Below are positions 17,461 through 25,572 of a stretch of DNA of 64,000 nucleotides, in pieces. The notes beneath the pieces were generated by a model. That model searched no databases and was not told the origin of the DNA. It saw nothing but the letters and a program-made list of their open reading frames with translations. Numbering within the stretch: the stretch's first letter is position 1; each line of letters starts with the position of its first letter. This DNA comes from Flavobacterium sp. LC2016-23 (lineage in GTDB: Bacteria; Bacteroidota; Bacteroidia; Flavobacteriales; Flavobacteriaceae), in the NCBI RefSeq assembly GCF_009674775.1, contig NZ_WKKE01000025.1:1-64000 (forward strand), written 5' to 3'. The position numbers were made by a program, and so were the translations under genes.

Positions 17461-17583
17461 GTGTGAAACTCAATACTTATTTTCGTTTTCACACAAAAAG
17501 CGTGTGAAATTTAATTTTTATTTTCACTTTCACACAGAAAGTGTGTGAAACTTGATTTTTATTTTCATTTTCACACAATAAAA
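17461..17583. repeat. Three 41-bp tandem repeats with internal hairpins
   Basis: Units start at 17461, 17502 and 17543. Each begins GTGTGAAA, runs through an AT-rich spacer (TTTTTATTTTC) and ends TTTCACAC, so each can fold into an 8-bp stem. Adjacent units also make TTTCACAC-n-GTGTGAAA palindromes across the junction. They lie in the 617-base gap between the divergently oriented 17211 and 17829 genes. The role could be operator sites, a small RNA or a replication-slippage product. The rest of that gap shows nothing further. Confidence 0.7.
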
Positions 17584-17828
17584 AAGGAAGAACTAATTCT
17601 TGACAGCAAAAGAAAGTGAGCTAATTCCTGCATATTTTATTCCGAAAAAACTACTCGAATAATTAAATATTATATTTTACATTAACTGCGGTTATCTTCG
17701 TAAATGTTTTTATAAATTTGCAATCTCGTAGCGAAAGCCATTATTTTTAATTCAAAATTATGCCTTTCACAACATTAGCTCAAAATCTTTATTAAAAACA
17801 AATTATATTATAATCATAATTAAATCCA

Positions 17829-18923
17829 ATGTTTAAGAACAACAAACCCCAACTTCTGCTTTTTATTCTTTTAAGTTTATTTTTTTCCATCCATTCCTTT
17901 TCTCAAAAAAATCTGTATGCCGGAATTGAAATCGGGCGAAGAGCCATAAAAACTTCAGTTCTGGATGTGAGTAACATCAGAAAAGCGGATTATAAAATTC
18001 TCTACTTCTCGAATGAAAGAATTAGTCTTGCCGACCACGTAACGGCTCAGGGCGAATTTCCTGAAGATGATGTTAACAAAATTACTGCAATAATTGTGGA
18101 GCAGATTAACAAAATTAGAACAGAATTTAAAGTTCCGGAAGCCAATATCTTTATAGTTGCTGCTCCTGTTTTTTCTGCTGCCCGCAATATTGATGCGCTA
18201 AAAAATAAAATCACGACCCTTACCAACAAAGACGTAGATGTTCTTAATGTTAACGAAGAGCCTAAAACACTCGTTAAGGGTGCTATTCCACCAGTTGATT
18301 ATGCTAATGCTTTCCTTCTTGATATTGGTGCCCAAACTACTAAAGGCGGTTACATTGATGAACTTGAGGATGACAAATTGGAGTTTATACCTTTGGAGCT
18401 TGATTTCGGTACGATGACCCTTACCGATGCTGTGAAAAAAACAGTTGCCAATCCAAATCAGGCGAATGATATGGCAACCTATCAGGAAAAATCTTTTGAT
18501 TTTAACCCGGTACTTCGTAAGAAGATAAAAGTGATGCTGGATGCCAATCCTCTTTTATTAAAAAAAGAAAAAATGTATTTGTCCGGTGGAGCGGTATGGG
18601 CGTTTGCAACACTGTATTATAATGAAAACGTTAAAGAACATTATGTTTCTTTAAACCTCGAGGACGTTATTAATTACGATGCTATACTGAAGAATAATTT
18701 TGTCAAATTTACGAACCTGGCCAAAACCAATAAGGAAGCGGCCAGAGTTTTAAGTACTTATGACCAGCAATATCTTATTTCAGCCAATAACATACTTTTG
18801 AGCTGTCTGGAAAGCATTCCAAATTTAGATACAAAGAAAATATACTTTGTAAAGGAAGGGCAAACCATCTGGTTGATCTCTTACATTGCAGACCGTTCTA
18901 AAAAAGTAAATACTAAGTTTTAA
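17829..18923 (+). CDS. Exported Ppx/GppA-like actin-fold protein
   Basis: A 364-aa protein with an N-terminal signal peptide ending about SFSQ. The remainder has the ASKHA phosphate and nucleotide motifs: IEIGRRAIKTSVLDV (about 33-47), NVNEEPKTLVKGA, AFLLDIGAQTTKGG (phosphate-2) and MYLSGGAVWAFATL (adenosine). This pattern matches exopolyphosphatase/guanosine pentaphosphatase relatives. Those enzymes are cytoplasmic, so an exported version is odd. It might act on polyphosphate or nucleotides in the periplasm. A good terminator follows. The start is the first ATG and gives a normal signal peptide. Confidence 0.6.
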   Translation: MFKNNKPQLLLFILLSLFFSIHSFSQKNLYAGIEIGRRAIKTSVLDVSNIRKADYKILYFSNERISLADHVTAQGEFPEDDVNKITAIIVEQINKIRTEFKVPEANIFIVAAPVFSAARNIDALKNKITTLTNKDVDVLNVNEEPKTLVKGAIPPVDYANAFLLDIGAQTTKGGYIDELEDDKLEFIPLELDFGTMTLTDAVKKTVANPNQANDMATYQEKSFDFNPVLRKKIKVMLDANPLLLKKEKMYLSGGAVWAFATLYYNENVKEHYVSLNLEDVINYDAILKNNFVKFTNLAKTNKEAARVLSTYDQQYLISANNILLSCLESIPNLDTKKIYFVKEGQTIWLISYIADRSKKVNTKF

Positions 18924-18951
18924 AGATACTTTCTTTATCCTTTTTAAAAGC

Positions 18952-18983
18952 AAAAAGCTTCAGATTCCTCTGAAGCTTTTTTT
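18952..18983 (+). terminator. Rho-independent terminator
   Basis: AAAAAGCTTCAGA, loop, TCTGAAGCTT and a T-run, 30 bases after the stop of the Ppx/GppA-like gene. The stem is nearly the same as that of the tRNA terminators. Confidence 0.75.
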
Positions 18984-19040
18984 CGTTTATGACCACTTGT
19001 TTTTATCACGCTAATCAAACTCAAAAAATTGCTGCGATCA

Positions 19041-19379
19041 TCAAACATCCTGAAAATCTTCAATAAGCATTTTATTAATTTCACTTAACATCTCAAATTC
19101 ATCCAAAGGAAACATCTCCAATACCATTTCTAAAATAATTACGACATCAATAAACTGATTTGGATCTGTTTCCGGAGTTGTATGTACCTCCTGATTCAGT
19201 GCCAAAACACACATTTTTAACATATTGGTAATAGCAAAGCCAAGCTCATGATAATTCAACATTTTAATTTGAGCCTTATAGGTACAGGATTTATCATTAA
19301 TCGACTTTGAAGTGTTTAAATACGAAGCAATCAATTCTTTAAGATTCTCTAATTTTTTAATTTCCTTTGTTTCCATCAT
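19041..19379 (-). CDS. Small helical protein of unknown function
   Basis: A 112-aa acidic, all-helical protein without leader or membrane segment. It is divergent from the XRE regulator at 19484, and the 100-base gap between them carries two copies of a palindromic box. It is therefore a likely target or partner of that regulator. It may be an antitoxin-like or sensor partner, but no motif proves this. Confidence 0.5.
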   Translation of the reverse strand: MMETKEIKKLENLKELIASYLNTSKSINDKSCTYKAQIKMLNYHELGFAITNMLKMCVLALNQEVHTTPETDPNQFIDVVIILEMVLEMFPLDEFEMLSEINKMLIEDFQDV

Positions 19380-19413
19380 TATATATTTATTTTTTTCTAG
19401 TACATCTTCTTAG

Positions 19414-19477
19414 TTATCATAAAAGATAACCTATTTAAGCAAATATATAACAAAATTTGGATTATCATAAAAGATAA
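19414..19477. promoter_or_regulatory. Twin operator boxes TTATC-N6-GATAA
   Basis: TTATCATAAAAGATAA occurs identically at 19414-19429 and 19462-19477, 48 bases apart, between divergent genes. Each box is an inverted repeat with TTATC/GATAA half-sites. The second box ends six bases before the TTG start codon at 19484, so binding would block that gene. The obvious ligand is the small XRE protein encoded there. Confidence 0.7.
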
Positions 19478-19483
19478 TTCAAA

Positions 19484-19696
19484 TTGGAACAAACTATACA
19501 ACAAAAAGTCGGGAAGCGAATTCAGGAAATAAGAACGAAGAAGAATATTTCACAACAGGATTTGGCCTCAAAATGTAATTTTGAAAAGAGTAATATGTCC
19601 AGACTTGAAAACGGAAATGCCAATGCAACACTTTCAACTCTTGAAAAAGTGTGCAATGCTTTGGAAATCGATTATATCGAATTATTTAAGTTTTAA
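19484..19696 (+). CDS. XRE-family HTH regulator (TTG start)
   Basis: A 70-aa Cro/C1-type helix-turn-helix protein consisting of the DNA-binding domain only. RIQEIRTKKNISQQDLASKC is helix 1-2, SNMSRLENGNANATLSTLEK the recognition helix and following loop, and ALEIDYIELF the last helix. Translation must start at the TTG at 19484 because no ATG lies before the HTH. It probably represses itself and the divergent 19379 gene through the two TTATC-N6-GATAA boxes. Small XRE proteins like this are common as antitoxins or element regulators. Confidence 0.8.
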   Translation: MEQTIQQKVGKRIQEIRTKKNISQQDLASKCNFEKSNMSRLENGNANATLSTLEKVCNALEIDYIELFKF

Positions 19697-19716
19697 AGTC
19701 TGAACAATCAACTTTC

Positions 19717-21183
19717 TTATTTGCTGTTCTTCAACGCCTCGAGTAATTCCACCATATCAACCGTTGCGTAAGTAGACGAATAATCGGATACGGCGTACGG
19801 TAATATAAGGCTGTTGTTGTGAATAATAGCTCCGCAGGAATAGACTACATTAGGCACATATCCTTCGCGCTCGTCTTCTAAAGGCGAAAGCAAAGGTTCT
19901 GAAAGTCTTCCTATTTCTTTAGACGGATCATCAAGATCAAATAGAGAAGCCCCTATACAATAACGTCGCATGGTACCAACACCGTGTGTAATAACGAGCC
20001 AGCCTTCGGGTGTCCAGAGTGGTGAGCCGCAATTTCCTATTTGCGTCAGCTCCCATGAAAAACGGGGCTCCTGAAGAAGAATAGGATCATTCCATTGTGT
20101 AGCCCTTTCCGAATACATAATGTAATTGTTTACACCATCAATTCGGGCAAGCATGGCGTATTTACCTTTTATTTTTCTTGGAAAAAGAGCCAGATTTTTA
20201 TTCTGGGCACCCGCACCATGCAGGGGCATTACCCTGAAACTGTAAAAATCTTCAGTGGAAATCAGTTTAGGAAGTATGGTGTGTCCGTTATAAGCGGTGT
20301 AGGTGGCCATAATACGAACCGAATCGTCATCGTCGACAAAGCGTACAAAACGCGCATCTTCAATACCACGGCTTTCGGATTCGGATATCGGAAATATAAC
20401 ACGTTCGGTAATATCTGAATCGTGCGTAAACTGTAAATCATAAAATGAATTGGCCAGCCAGAGTATTTCCTGAAGTGCTGTTTTTCTTTCCTCCCGAATC
20501 AAAGGATCACTTAGGGAGGTATTCAGACTATTTTTGAGGATCGCAAACTCAAATTCATCCGGCAGATCCTGCATAATCTGAACGATGTATTTGTCCTCCG
20601 TATGCATTTCAGACAATTTGGTTAAAAATCGTTCTTTGTTGAATAAGGTCTTGTGTTCGACTTCGGCTTTGTCGATCTGATTCCCAATTTTCATTATCGT
20701 CAGATTGTTATCCTTATCCAGAATTCCTCTTCTGAAAACAATAGACGAAATATGACCTTCTCCTGTAGCCCGAAAAGAAATGACTACCCTTTTTTCGCCT
20801 GCTGCCAAACCAGTCTGATCGAAATCTTCTACAATCGAGGGATTAAAAATAGCCGCCGATTCGATGGCGTATTCCATGGTACAAAAAGAACCAATTAGCA
20901 TTTTCCGATTGAGGGAGATGCCGTCATAATCAATTTGCATGTCCTCGATTACAGGTCTGATTTTTTCGCAATGTTTAAAAAAAACGGCTGAAATATTTCG
21001 GTGGCGTCTGGCAAACTCACGAAGCGTCTGTTCTAACGTTTGCAACACTTGTTTTTCATCGAGCAGCATGATACGAATCACCATTTGCTTGGTCCGTTCG
21101 TTACCATTCATAAAATATCGGGCAACTACTCTTCTGGAATCTGGTGTAAATTTTATATTTTTTCGTATTACTGATACTCGCAT
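19717..21183 (-). CDS. GH130 beta-mannoside phosphorylase/hydrolase-like enzyme
   Basis: About 488 aa from the ATG at 21183 (MRVSVIRKNIKF). An upstream in-frame ATG at 21219 adds 12 unlikely residues. Family features: FNPSIVEDFDQTGL, EKRVVISFRATGEGHISSIVFRRG, the catalytic-site strand SRGIEDARFVRF, KNLALFPRKIKGKYAMLARIDG, and WELTQIGNCGSPLWTPEGWLVITHGVG. GH130 enzymes act on beta-mannosyl linkages by phosphorolysis or hydrolysis in the cytoplasm. No signal peptide is seen. No polysaccharide-utilisation transporter lies next to it, so the physiological substrate is unclear. Confidence 0.8.
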   Translation of the reverse strand: MRVSVIRKNIKFTPDSRRVVARYFMNGNERTKQMVIRIMLLDEKQVLQTLEQTLREFARRHRNISAVFFKHCEKIRPVIEDMQIDYDGISLNRKMLIGSFCTMEYAIESAAIFNPSIVEDFDQTGLAAGEKRVVISFRATGEGHISSIVFRRGILDKDNNLTIMKIGNQIDKAEVEHKTLFNKERFLTKLSEMHTEDKYIVQIMQDLPDEFEFAILKNSLNTSLSDPLIREERKTALQEILWLANSFYDLQFTHDSDITERVIFPISESESRGIEDARFVRFVDDDDSVRIMATYTAYNGHTILPKLISTEDFYSFRVMPLHGAGAQNKNLALFPRKIKGKYAMLARIDGVNNYIMYSERATQWNDPILLQEPRFSWELTQIGNCGSPLWTPEGWLVITHGVGTMRRYCIGASLFDLDDPSKEIGRLSEPLLSPLEDEREGYVPNVVYSCGAIIHNNSLILPYAVSDYSSTYATVDMVELLEALKNSK

Positions 21184-21585
21184 AATTTGTTTTTTATTTT
21201 TAAAAATAGATGATTGCAATTATTTAAAACTAGGACTTCATCTCTATTGCTACAACAAGTTAACAATTTTGTTAAAGAAAAAGCTTAATTTTTTATTAAA
21301 AATTCTTTTTGATGTTTTATTTCTCTTTGTGTTTTGGCTAACGTGACAAATAATATTTAAAAAAAACATTTCCAATTAATACCTCTAAACACTATAAATG
21401 GAAAATTTGCTTTTTGGCAATGACTCCTAATTACTGCAATTTCAAGATTCCGAAATAAAAAAGAATACAAAACCATAAAGTTCCCTGTGAAAATTTAGAA
21501 AGAAGGAAATTGATTTCAAAAATTAGTAAACTGTAACTTTTATGAATTTCTATATACTAACTTTTATGAACCAAAACTATCTCTT
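21184..21585. other. Divergent intergenic region
   Basis: About 400 AT-rich bases between the GH130 gene (left) and the 21586 gene (right). They must hold two promoters. I see no clear TTG-N19-TAnnTTTG box, hairpin or repeat. Confidence 0.3.
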
Positions 21586-22314
21586 ATGAAATCTAAAAAG
21601 TCGTTGCTTCTCATTGCTGCTTTCTCTTTAATATGCCTGACTCTGAAGGCACAGGAAAAAATACAATCTCCTAAACACAATGAAATAGTGGAGTCCAAAA
21701 TTAAAAATGAAGAGTATCAAATGAATTGGTTTGCCCTTCGTGATACCGTAAAAATGGAAATCGGAAAAGTATTTACTAAAGTCGCCAAAACAAAAAATAC
21801 CCTAAAAGTCACCACTACCGTAAAAATGAAAGACAAACCCGATTGGGTTGATGAAACTATTGCGGAACTTCCTAAACTAAAACCTGTAAAACACACTTCT
21901 GTTAACACACAAAGAGACATCACTCTTAATTTTGGAAAACAAACGACTGGTTATTACCTGGATAAAACCGGGGACAAAAAAACAGACATCAATGAAAAAA
22001 CAGATGGTGACTTTTTTGACAGTAACATTTATCCGCAATTAATCCGCTGGTTTCCGCTAAAGGAAAATTATAAAACAGAAATCACTATTTTTGATTATAA
22101 TCCGATAACGAAAGCCGGAATTCTCAAAGCCAATATAACCAATACTAAAAAAGGAATCTACGACAATAAATCGGTTTGGATTGTTACAGTGACAGACGGG
22201 ATTTCCCAAAACAAAGTCATAAACACCTATTATATTGATTCGGAAACCAATCAGTTTTTGAAACAGGAAATTGATATGGGTACCCGAAAAATGATATTAG
22301 AAAAAGTATACTAG
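21586..22314 (+). CDS. Secreted hypothetical protein
   Basis: A 242-aa protein with a signal peptide (cleavage after LKAQ). The mature part is rich in alternating beta segments (ITLNFGKQTTGYYLD, KTEITIFDYNP, SVWIVTVTDG, NTYYIDSETNQFLKQEIDMG). The last stretch, a strand followed by conversion-to-metric wording such as YYIDSETNQFLKQEI, recalls DUF3108-type periplasmic proteins. It stands 87 bases before the GT39 gene and could share its transcript. Confidence 0.5.
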   Translation: MKSKKSLLLIAAFSLICLTLKAQEKIQSPKHNEIVESKIKNEEYQMNWFALRDTVKMEIGKVFTKVAKTKNTLKVTTTVKMKDKPDWVDETIAELPKLKPVKHTSVNTQRDITLNFGKQTTGYYLDKTGDKKTDINEKTDGDFFDSNIYPQLIRWFPLKENYKTEITIFDYNPITKAGILKANITNTKKGIYDNKSVWIVTVTDGISQNKVINTYYIDSETNQFLKQEIDMGTRKMILEKVY

Positions 22315-22401
22315 CTATATATAAACCAGATATCTTAATTTAGTGCCAGACAATATTTATCCTGAAAAAGCAAAATAACCAACCTGAGAAACCAAACTTC
22401 C

Positions 22402-23928
22402 ATGACCAGAAAAACAATACTTTTAATTGGGTTTATTATCCTGAAATTTGTTTTGCAATATGTTCTGCTAAGTCCAGAATACGATTTACAGCGTGATGAA
22501 TACCTGCATCTCGATCAGGCACATCACCTTGCCTGGGGCTATTTGTCGGTTCCGCCGGTAACCTCCTGGATTTCCTATCTCATATTTTTACTTGGGAATT
22601 CTGTTTTCTGGGTAAAGTTCTTCCCTGCACTGTTTGGTGTTCTGACACTGATCATCGTCTGGAAAACCATCGAAACTTTAAAAGGAAATTTATACGCTTT
22701 AATTCTGGGGGCAACCTGCATTTTGTTGTCATCGCTGCTTCGGATCAATATGCTGTATCAGCCCAATTCAATGGATGTACTGTGCTGGACCGCCTTTTAT
22801 TACGTAGTCATTCTCTACATCAAAACCGAAGATAAAAAATGGTTTTATATCGGCGCTGTTGTGTTCGCTTTTGGTTTCCTGAACAAGTACAACATTTTGT
22901 TCCTGCTTATTGGCCTAGTGCCTGCCCTTCTGCTTTCTCCGCAAAGAAAAATTCTGGCCCAAAAAAAGGTATATTTCGCCTTATTTTTTGGACTTCTATT
23001 GATTCTTCCGAACCTTTTATGGCAATACAACAATCAGTTTCCGATTGTGCATCACATGAAAGAATTAGCAGAAACACAACTCGTTAATGTGGACCGCATA
23101 GGATTCCTAAGAGAACAGCTGTTGTTTTTTATCGGTGCTGTTCCGGTTATTTTGGCGGCTTTGTATGCGCTGTTATTTTATAAACCTTTCTCGAAATATA
23201 AGTTCTTCTTTGCCACTATCCTTTTTACATTACTAGTCTTTTTATATTTCAAAGCCAAAGCCTATTATGCCATTGGTTTATATCCTGTTTATATTGCTTT
23301 CGGAGCTGTTTTCCTTTCTGATATTTTAAAATCAGGCTGGAAACGCTATCTGCAGCCTGTTTTTATACTGATTCCGATCTTGTTTTTTATTCCAATCTAC
23401 CATTTGGCTTTTCCGAATAAGAGCCCGGAATATATTGTACAGCATCCGGAAAAATATAAAGAACTGGGCATGTTACGCTGGGAAGACGGAAAAGATCATG
23501 CCCTGCCGCAGGATTTCGCCGATATGCTGGGCTGGAAAGAACTGGCCCGCAAAACCGACTCGGCTTATTCGGCTTTACCCGATCAGGACAAAACGATTGT
23601 GCTTTGCGACAATTACGGACAAGCCGGAGCGATTAATTATTACACTACAAAAGGAATCAAAGCCGTTTCTTTTAATGCCGATTATGTCAATTGGTTTGAT
23701 CTTAGCATAACATACAAAAACCTCATCAGGATCAAGGAATACGAAGAAGGGAACAATGAGTTTAAAGAAACCGGTCCCTATTTTAAAACTTCCCGAATTG
23801 CAGGTGAAATAACCAATCCTTACGCCCGCGAGTACAAAACGACTATTTTCGTTTTTACAGCCGCTAAAGTCAACATCAACAAAAGACTGGAACAGGAAAT
23901 CAAGGACGAAAAAGATTATAGCAAGTAA
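22402..23928 (+). CDS. GT39-family glycosyltransferase (ArnT/PMT-like)
   Basis: A 508-aa polytopic membrane protein with about ten hydrophobic segments. The first periplasmic loop carries YDLQRDEYLHLDQAHHL, the acidic site of the PMT/ArnT superfamily. These enzymes move sugars from polyprenyl phosphate to proteins or lipids on the outer face of the inner membrane. The final 120 residues are soluble. It is followed six bases later by the DUF4269-like gene, so they form a transcription unit. Confidence 0.8.
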   Translation: MTRKTILLIGFIILKFVLQYVLLSPEYDLQRDEYLHLDQAHHLAWGYLSVPPVTSWISYLIFLLGNSVFWVKFFPALFGVLTLIIVWKTIETLKGNLYALILGATCILLSSLLRINMLYQPNSMDVLCWTAFYYVVILYIKTEDKKWFYIGAVVFAFGFLNKYNILFLLIGLVPALLLSPQRKILAQKKVYFALFFGLLLILPNLLWQYNNQFPIVHHMKELAETQLVNVDRIGFLREQLLFFIGAVPVILAALYALLFYKPFSKYKFFFATILFTLLVFLYFKAKAYYAIGLYPVYIAFGAVFLSDILKSGWKRYLQPVFILIPILFFIPIYHLAFPNKSPEYIVQHPEKYKELGMLRWEDGKDHALPQDFADMLGWKELARKTDSAYSALPDQDKTIVLCDNYGQAGAINYYTTKGIKAVSFNADYVNWFDLSITYKNLIRIKEYEEGNNEFKETGPYFKTSRIAGEITNPYAREYKTTIFVFTAAKVNINKRLEQEIKDEKDYSK

Positions 23929-23934
23929 ACCCAA

Positions 23935-24459
23935 ATGATTGATTTCACTACTATCGAATATTTAAAAACCGGAAATCCAAAACAAATCCGTGCTTACGAA
24001 GTCTTAACCCAAAATAAGATTTTGTCTCAGCTTGCTGAATTTGACCCGGTTTTAGTCGGTACGATTCCGATAAACATTGCTATCGAAAACAGTGACCTCG
24101 ATATCATTTGTTATTGGAAGGACAAAACCCATTTTATCGAAAAGCTAACCGCGGTTTTTGGAAATGAGCCTGATTTTACGATTCGGGAAACCAACATTAA
24201 TAGCCAGGAATCGGTTATAGCAAACTTCAAAAAAGCAGCTTTTGAAATTGAAATCTTCGGACAAAATATTCCGGTCAAAAATCAGAACGGATACCGCCAT
24301 ATGATCATCGAATACAAAATTTTACAATTAAAAGGTGAAAAATTCCGACTTGAAATTATCCAACTCAAGTAAAAGGGCTACAAAACCGAACCCGCTTTTG
24401 GCATTTTGCTGGGGCTAAAAGACGATCCTTATGCGGAATTACTGGAATATAAATTTTAA
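23935..24459 (+). pseudogene. DUF4269-like gene with in-frame premature stop
   Basis: The frame from 23935 stops at 24370-24372 (TAA) after 145 codons. In the same frame it continues KGYKTEPAFGILLGLKDDP and then AELLEYKF before a second stop at 24457. That tail (KTEPAF, then a short leucine-rich end) is what the DUF4269 family normally has, so the full protein would be 174 aa and the first stop is a nonsense mutation, perhaps CAA to TAA. The N-terminal part has the nucleotidyltransferase-like VGTIPINIAIENSDLDIICY motif. The shortened protein may still be made. Confidence 0.7.
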
Positions 24460-24564
24460 AAAGTGTCGTTTATAATTAACCTCTAGCAGAATCCACACTA
24501 TAAACCACTACATACTAACAACTTACTATTTTTAATGCGCTAAATAAAAAAAATCAGTAATTCC

Positions 24565-24595
24565 TTTGCAAAACTGTATTTACTGCGTATCTTTG
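24565..24595 (+). promoter_or_regulatory. Promoter of tRNA-fMet
   Basis: TTTG at 24565-24568, exactly 19 bases, then TATCTTTG at 24588-24595. This is a full match to the Bacteroidota housekeeping consensus. Confidence 0.85.
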
Positions 24596-24607
24596 CACCC
24601 GAAACAT

Positions 24608-24680
24608 CGCGGGATAGAGCAGTAGGCAGCTCGTCGGGCTCATAACCCGAAGGTCACAGGTTCGAGTCCTGTTCCCGCTA
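24608..24680 (+). tRNA. Initiator tRNA-fMet (CAU)
   Basis: Anticodon arm TCGGG-CTCATAA-CCCGA with anticodon CAT and three consecutive G:C pairs, the initiator signature. Position 1 is C and faces T, so the 1:72 pair is open, also typical for initiators. T arm ACAGGTTCGAGTCCTGT is intact. CCA is not encoded. Confidence 0.95.
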
Positions 24681-24687
24681 CTAAGAC

Positions 24688-24720
24688 AAAAAGCTTCAGA
24701 GAAATCTGAAGCTTTTTTTT
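24688..24720 (+). terminator. tRNA-fMet terminator
   Basis: AAAAAGCTTCAGA, AAT loop, TCTGAAGCTT, then a T-run. The stem equals that behind tRNA-Glu. Confidence 0.8.
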
Positions 24721-24912
24721 GTTTTAAACGAAAACGTAAAAAGTCGAGAGACTTTTATCAGATTTAATTTTCATTAGAAAATAAAAAAATACGCAAAGTC
24801 AGAGACATTTGCGTAGCTTTTCATAAGCAACACTTCGGAGAGCAGGGCTTTTTTCGTTTTGGAATACTTTGAAGTACTTTGCGTTCACAAGCGGGACGCT
24901 CGCCAGCAGGTA
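24721..24912. other. tRNA-flanking sequence duplicated at 4140-4270
   Basis: AAACGTAAAAAGTCGAGAG, GCAAAGTCAGAGACATTTGC and CTTCGGAGAGCAGGG have close counterparts at 4140-4267. TTTTGGAATACTTTGAAG and GCGTTCACAAGCGGG have a counterpart after tRNA-Glu at 16419-16460. No gene is visible. It is the left edge of the accessory block that runs to about 30180. Confidence 0.5.
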
Positions 24913-25407
24913 CTATGTATTTTGTGCTTTGCTTATTTTTAGTTTCGTAATTCCGATTATTTCAGTTAGTTTTTTCAAACCGTTTCTAGAAATAATTCTA
25001 AATGCTATTTCAGTTAATATAAATCTAAAAACAACAACAGACATTAATGTCGGAATAATAAGTGAAATTGAAACTTCTGTTTCATGTATAAAAAATGATA
25101 CTATAAATCCAACGATTGGAAATAAAAATACGATTGATAACATTACACGGAAAGCTTTATTGATTCTAATTTCTACAGATCCTTTTTTTGATTCTAATTT
25201 TCCGCTTAAAACACAAAATGCTCCACGTCCAGATTCTGATGAGATTATTTTAAATCCGTTTTCACTTACTTGTCCAATAAACGCTTTTTTAGTCCATTCT
25301 GAAGTAAGAGAATCTGTAATCATTGTATTTTTTTCCAATTCTGATAGTGCTTTCGAACTATCATTTAATAATTCTATTTCGTAATATTGTATCGGAAATA
25401 TATTCAT
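24913..25407 (-). CDS. Membrane protein of unknown function
   Basis: About 164 aa from the ATG at 25407 (MNIFPIQYYEIEL). An upstream ATG at 25431 sits at the edge of the cassette palindrome and is less likely. The N-terminal half is soluble, with a glycine-turn segment (SSESGRGAFCVLSGKLES). Two hydrophobic segments follow at about residues 90-135. An antisense open frame of similar length exists but lacks sensible composition. The upstream side is attC-like copy 7. Confidence 0.5.
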   Translation of the reverse strand: MNIFPIQYYEIELLNDSSKALSELEKNTMITDSLTSEWTKKAFIGQVSENGFKIISSESGRGAFCVLSGKLESKKGSVEIRINKAFRVMLSIVFLFPIVGFIVSFFIHETEVSISLIIPTLMSVVVFRFILTEIAFRIISRNGLKKLTEIIGITKLKISKAQNT

Positions 25408-25431
25408 TTGCGTCGTTCTTTTAGTTATCAC

Positions 25432-25567
25432 CTACAACGTTCTGCTACTAAATCGGGTTTTAGACTAAATTTAGCCCAATTCTCGGATTTGCCAAATCTT
25501 CCAAATACAAGAGCAACTTTCCATTAAGCCTATTGCCCACATCCGTTTTAGTAGCTGTTGTGTGACG
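25432..25567 (-). repeat. attC-like palindrome, copy 7 (compensatory arms)
   Basis: It lies between the 25573 gene stop and the 25407 gene start. The ends are ACAACGTTCTGCTACTAAAT and CCGTTTTAGTAGCTGTTGTG. Here the arm pair is CTACTAAATCGGGT / ATCCGTTTTAGTAG rather than the usual CTACAGCGGGT / ATCCGTTGTAG. Again both sides changed so that pairing is kept. Confidence 0.7.
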
Positions 25568-25572
25568 CAGAT

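Noticed and set aside
17461-17583. Regular repeats as a CRISPR array
   Set aside because: The 41-bp units are almost identical along their whole length, there are only three, and no unique spacers or cas genes are present.
4271-24680. One large island between the tRNA relic at 4.1 kb and tRNA-fMet
   Set aside because: For insertion at a tRNA 3' end the foreign DNA should lie downstream of the intact tRNA. Here the relic is upstream, and stable genes such as the M13 peptidase and GH130 lie between.
24869-25384. Plus-strand open frame of 171 codons opposite the 24913 gene
   Set aside because: The opposite strand encodes a plausible membrane protein with charged loops and lies in the cassette orientation; the plus-strand frame is a shadow rich in Ser/Asn/Ile.
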